Shown here piece by piece: positions 61,258 to 64,000 of a stretch of 64,000 nucleotides of DNA; the stretch's first letter is position 1, and every line of letters starts with the position of its first letter. The position numbers were made by a program, and so were the translations under genes. The stretch is from Phycisphaeraceae bacterium (lineage in GTDB: Bacteria; Planctomycetota; Phycisphaerae; Phycisphaerales; Phycisphaeraceae): positions 1-64,000 of the forward strand of contig JADLFV010000050.1 of NCBI GenBank assembly GCA_020849625.1. Reading direction: 5' to 3'. The notes under the pieces are model-generated. The model was not told where the DNA came from. It was given only the letters and a program-made list of their open reading frames with translations, and did not search any database.

Positions 61258-62352
61258 ATGAAGCATGTGAATCTGCTGATTTACGACGACCAACGCGGCT
61301 GCTGGGGGCCGCTGACTGATTTGCGCCCGATCTTCGACGTTCGCAGCGGCGCTGTCTCCAATCGAACAAGGATCGAGCGAACGGTGGGCCGATCCGCGGC
61401 CGCGCTTTCGGTGCCGGCCCGCCTGGCGGCAGTGATGCGCCGCCGCGAGCCGAACCAGGTGATCAATGGCGAACAATACGACGGCCGCTGGTTGGTCGTC
61501 AACGGCCGCTGGAACGGGCTCGAGGAGCCGCCCGCCGGCGCGGTGATGGAACTCGACGGCCGCAAAGTGCCCGACCTGCTCGCCCAGCCGCCGGAGGTTG
61601 AAAGCAAGAATGTCATAGCACGACCGTGGCACATTCTCGATCAACTCGAACGCACGCTGGCCGACGATCTGGCGGCATGGACCGGCGCACGCATCGCGCC
61701 GACCGCCCGCGTTCACGCCTCGGCGGTGATCGATGAATCGCTGGGCCCGGTCGTCGTTGACGAGCATGTCGTGCTCGAGCCGTTGTCTGTGGTACAGGGG
61801 CCGGCCTACATCGGCCCGCACACCGTGTTGCGCAGCTTCGCCCATCTGCGTCCGCACAGCGCTGTGGGGCCGTACTGCCGCGTGGGCGGCGAAGTGTCCT
61901 TCAGTATCTTCCAAGGCCAGAGCAACAAGGCACATGTCGGCTACCTTGGCCACGCCTTGGTCGGCCAGTGGGTCAACCTGGGGGCCGCCACCACCTGCTC
62001 CAACCTCAAGAACACCTACGGTCGCGTGCGCGTGCAACTGTCCGCTGACCTGCCCGCGCAGGACTCCGGCCGCATATTCCTTGGCCCGATCGTCGGGGAT
62101 CACAGCCGCCTGGCCATCGGCACATTCATCCGCACCGGCGCGGTGATCGGCACCGGCAGCATGATTGCCCAGCCGGGTCGCTTCACCCCGCCGCACGTGC
62201 CGCCGTTCACCTTCCTGACCGACGTCGGCCCGCAAAGCTATGACTTTGACAAGTTCCTGACCACCGCCCGCACCGCGATGGACCGCCGCGGCATCACCCT
62301 AGACGACGCCGAAGCCGACCTGCTGCGCTGCCTGTCCCAGTCCACCGTCTGA
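61258..62352 (+). CDS. GlmU-like sugar nucleotidyltransferase/acyltransferase (TIGR03991-like)
   Basis: This 364-residue protein has an N-terminal GlmU_Nter-like domain (HVNLLIYDDQRGCWGPLTDLRPIFDVRSGAVSNRTRIER) and a C-terminal left-handed beta-helix of hexapeptide repeats (about 165-330: APTARVHASAVIDESLGPVVVDEHVVLEPLSVVQGPAYIGPHTVLRSFAHLRPHSAVGPYCRVGGEV). GYLGHALVGQWVNLGAATTCSNLKNTYG matches the acetyl-CoA region. This resembles the alternative GlmU (UDP-GlcNAc pyrophosphorylase/acetyltransferase) of Bacteroidetes and relatives. It probably makes an activated sugar for cell-envelope polymers. The start at 61258 is chosen because homology begins there. Confidence 0.82.
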   Translation: MKHVNLLIYDDQRGCWGPLTDLRPIFDVRSGAVSNRTRIERTVGRSAAALSVPARLAAVMRRREPNQVINGEQYDGRWLVVNGRWNGLEEPPAGAVMELDGRKVPDLLAQPPEVESKNVIARPWHILDQLERTLADDLAAWTGARIAPTARVHASAVIDESLGPVVVDEHVVLEPLSVVQGPAYIGPHTVLRSFAHLRPHSAVGPYCRVGGEVSFSIFQGQSNKAHVGYLGHALVGQWVNLGAATTCSNLKNTYGRVRVQLSADLPAQDSGRIFLGPIVGDHSRLAIGTFIRTGAVIGTGSMIAQPGRFTPPHVPPFTFLTDVGPQSYDFDKFLTTARTAMDRRGITLDDAEADLLRCLSQSTV

Positions 62353-62485
62353 TCATCACGCGCAGTCGGACACCCTCGGACATCATTGGTCATTGTCGAT
62401 CGCCGTCGTCGTCGCACTCCCGTCACGACGCAGAACACCCACAAAACGCACTTCATTGGCCCAAACGGCTCTCTGCGGGAAGAAA

Positions 62486-62508
62486 TTATTTAAGTTAAAT
62501 AAGTTCTT
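62486..62508. repeat. AT-rich palindromic repeat, copy 2
   Basis: TTATTTAAGTTAAATAA is a perfect odd palindrome followed by GTTCTT, identical but for one base to 129-151. It lies in the 292-base convergent gap between the GlmU-like gene and mcsB. Short direct repeats of TACGTCGCGGT near 62589 and 62612 are the only other structure in the gap. Confidence 0.7.
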
Positions 62509-62644
62509 GGTGTCGCGACGGATTGAGCGGGAGATCGTGAGTTGGGGTGCGGTTGGGGTGCGGTTGGGTAGGAGCGTTTCGGGGAGTTGTACGTCGCGGT
62601 TGGCGTGGCGTGGTACGTCGCGGTGGGGCGGGAGCGGGCGGGGG

Positions 62645-63718
62645 TTACGGTGTGCGGCGGACACCGAGGCGCTGGCGGACGAGGTTGGCGCGGGCGATGC
62701 GGCGTTCGGCGGGGTTCATGGTTTTGCCCATGATCCGCTGCAGGTGGGCGGGCTGGCAGATCAGAAGCAGTTCATTGAGCGAGCGCAGGTCGATGGCGTC
62801 CAGCCGGCCGAGGGTGACGCCGAGGCGCACATGGCTGAGCAGGGCGAAGGTTTCCTCGCTGGTCAGCAGGCGGGCGTGGGTGAGCACGGCCCAGGCGCGA
62901 TAGACACGATCGTCGAGCTGTTCGGGGCGATCGCGCAACAAGGCGGCGCGGGCCTGCTGCTCGTAGGCGATGATCTGCGGCACGACGGTCTGCTCGAAGT
63001 CAGCCAGGATTTCGGCTTCGCTGCGGCCGAGGGTGGTCTGGTTGGAGATCTGGTAGAGATCGCCGAGTGCTTCGGAGCCTTCGCCGAACAGGCCGCGCAC
63101 CGCCAGGTGCAGATCGCGTGCGGCGCGGCGGACCTTTTCGATCTGGCCGGTGAGCTTGATGGCGGGCAGGTGCAGCATGACCGAGACGCGCAATCCGGTG
63201 CCGACGTTGGTGGGGCAGGCGGTCAGGTATCCGAAGCGCGGGCTGAAGGCGAAGTCGAGGCTGTCCTCGAGAGCGTCGTCGATGCGGTTGATCTGTTCGT
63301 AGGCTTCGGCCAGTTGCATGCCGCTGCGCAGCACCTGGATGCGCAGGTGGTCTTCTTCGTTGACCATGATGGCGAAGGTCTCATCGGAGCCGATGGCGAC
63401 GCCGCGCGGGGAATCGTCAGCCGCGCTGACCAGTTGCCGGCTGACCAAGTGGCGTTCGACCAGCAGCTCGCGATCGAGGCGGGGACTGTCGCGCATATCG
63501 ACCCAGAACAGGCTGTCGCTGATGCGATGGCTGGAGGTGATCTGCTGTTTGGCGGTTTCGAGGATGTCCATCCGCTGGCGTTGCATGGCGCGGTTGACGA
63601 AAGGGTAGCCGGCGAGGTTGCGGGCGAGTCGGATGCGGCTGGAGATCACCACGTCGCTGTGTGGGCCGGCCCCGCGCAGCCATTCGCCGGCGTGTTCGGT
63701 GATCTGTCGCAGGGTCAT
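62645..63718 (-). CDS. mcsB: Protein-arginine kinase McsB
   Basis: This 357-residue phosphagen-kinase-fold enzyme phosphorylates arginines in proteins, marking them for ClpCP in Firmicutes. Nucleotide-site arginines lie in DVVISSRIRLARNLAGYPF. Also present are GSDETFAIMVNEEDHLRIQ (catalytic Glu region), LTACPTNVGTGLRVSVMLHLP and the McsB-specific YQISNQTTLGRSEAEI. It is followed by a C-terminal domain with the RLGxxxGRL-type segment. The upstream gene is mcsA-like, matching the conserved mcsA-mcsB order. ctsR and clpC are outside the window or absent. Confidence 0.93.
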   Translation of the reverse strand: MTLRQITEHAGEWLRGAGPHSDVVISSRIRLARNLAGYPFVNRAMQRQRMDILETAKQQITSSHRISDSLFWVDMRDSPRLDRELLVERHLVSRQLVSAADDSPRGVAIGSDETFAIMVNEEDHLRIQVLRSGMQLAEAYEQINRIDDALEDSLDFAFSPRFGYLTACPTNVGTGLRVSVMLHLPAIKLTGQIEKVRRAARDLHLAVRGLFGEGSEALGDLYQISNQTTLGRSEAEILADFEQTVVPQIIAYEQQARAALLRDRPEQLDDRVYRAWAVLTHARLLTSEETFALLSHVRLGVTLGRLDAIDLRSLNELLLICQPAHLQRIMGKTMNPAERRIARANLVRQRLGVRRTP

Positions 63719-63756
63719 GGCGGTCTCTTTCGTCGGGTCAGCAGGGTGAACGCGGG

Positions 63757-64000
63757 TCAGTTGCCTGGGATGTCGGAACGTTCGGTGCTTCCCGGGGAAG
63801 GGGGACAGATGCGATGGATGTCGTCGCGCAGGCGGGCGGCCAACTCATAGTCTTCGCGGGTGACCGCCTCATCGAGGCGTTGGCGCAGTTGCGTGAGTTG
63901 TTCCTGGCGATCTTGGCCGGAGCCGCAGCGTCGGGGCACTTTGCCCACGTGGTGGCCGCCGCCGTCGTGAGCCCGTTCCAGCAGGGGGCTGATCTGGCGT
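63757..64000 (-). CDS. mcsA: McsA-like protein with UvrB/UvrC motif (5' end beyond the window)
   Basis: The visible C-terminal 80 residues read ISPLLERAHDGGGHHVGKVP and, after a short spacer, a UVR motif QEQLTQLRQRLDEAVTREDYELAARLRDDIHRI. 'LLERIHG-xxxHxGKxP' followed by UVR is the McsA signature. The zinc-finger N-terminus lies outside the window. McsA activates McsB. The stop is 38 nt before the mcsB start, so both are likely co-transcribed. Confidence 0.85.
   Translation of the reverse strand, partial: RQISPLLERAHDGGGHHVGKVPRRCGSGQDRQEQLTQLRQRLDEAVTREDYELAARLRDDIHRICPPSPGSTERSDIPGN

Noticed and set aside
62393-63850. 485-codon plus-strand frame
   Set aside because: Antisense to mcsB, which is well supported. 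The translation has no recognisable domain.

Overview
The window looks like a GC-rich, Gram-negative planctomycete chromosome, most likely from the Phycisphaerae or a close relative. The evidence is a PEP-CTERM protein plus XrtA-type exopolysaccharide genes, LptB, a HpnN-like transporter, a eukaryote-type (GT3) glycogen synthase, McsA/McsB, a GH172 (DUF2961) protein, and intergenic repeat families of the 'gccaagacgccaag' and 'cgaaggcacgaag' type. No rRNA, tRNA or CRISPR array was recognised. The class-level assignment is inference.

Layout. 1-8.6 kb: the 3' end of a transposase, an aldo/keto reductase, a URO-D-like protein, an HpnN-like RND exporter, a FapA/DUF342 protein, an Rrf2 regulator and a receiver-GGDEF protein. 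8.9-20.4 kb: a CPA2 antiporter, a small membrane protein, a PEP-CTERM protein, GH172, lptB, an ABC-2 permease, nadA and a P1B-4 metal ATPase. 20.4-30.5 kb is an accessory-looking stretch: a PD-(D/E)XK nuclease, REP/RAYT and IS1380 debris carrying a nested MITE-like element, a TolC lipoprotein, glycogen synthase, an AT-richer three-gene TIGR04255 cassette, a metallo-hydrolase, a zinc-ribbon membrane gene split by one stop codon, and three copies of a composite repeat. 30.5-36.8 kb (minus): one probable operon of two M14 carboxypeptidases and a sugar-type ABC importer. 37-44 kb: a terminator-bearing orphan transcript, a decayed Gfo/Idh oxidoreductase, GT9, a metallophosphoesterase, two STAS proteins and ygfZ. 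43-52 kb: a TPM/TPM/zinc-ribbon operon, pgk, an ECF sigma gene, rpe, a HAD phosphatase, mutM and ppk1. 52-58.2 kb: an XrtA-type exopolysaccharide locus. 58-64 kb: dnaA next to a possible oriC, a GlmU-like protein and mcsAB.

The most unusual signal is not a gene. The 10-mer CTTCCGGGGG, often extended to cACTTCCGGGGGCGGGGG, occurs 18 times by eye, where chance at this GC predicts fewer than one. It lies at or just after stop codons, against an intrinsic terminator, and inside genes, where it mostly sits in one codon phase and encodes Thr-Ser-Gly-Gly or Pro-Gly-Ser linkers. In ppk1 an inverted pair brackets an inserted loop. No copy was seen between about 15.5 and 37 kb, an interval that includes the accessory-looking stretch. 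It resembles a DNA-uptake sequence or a protein-invading short repeat. The second candidate for something undescribed is the TIGR04255 cassette at 26.7-28.5 kb.
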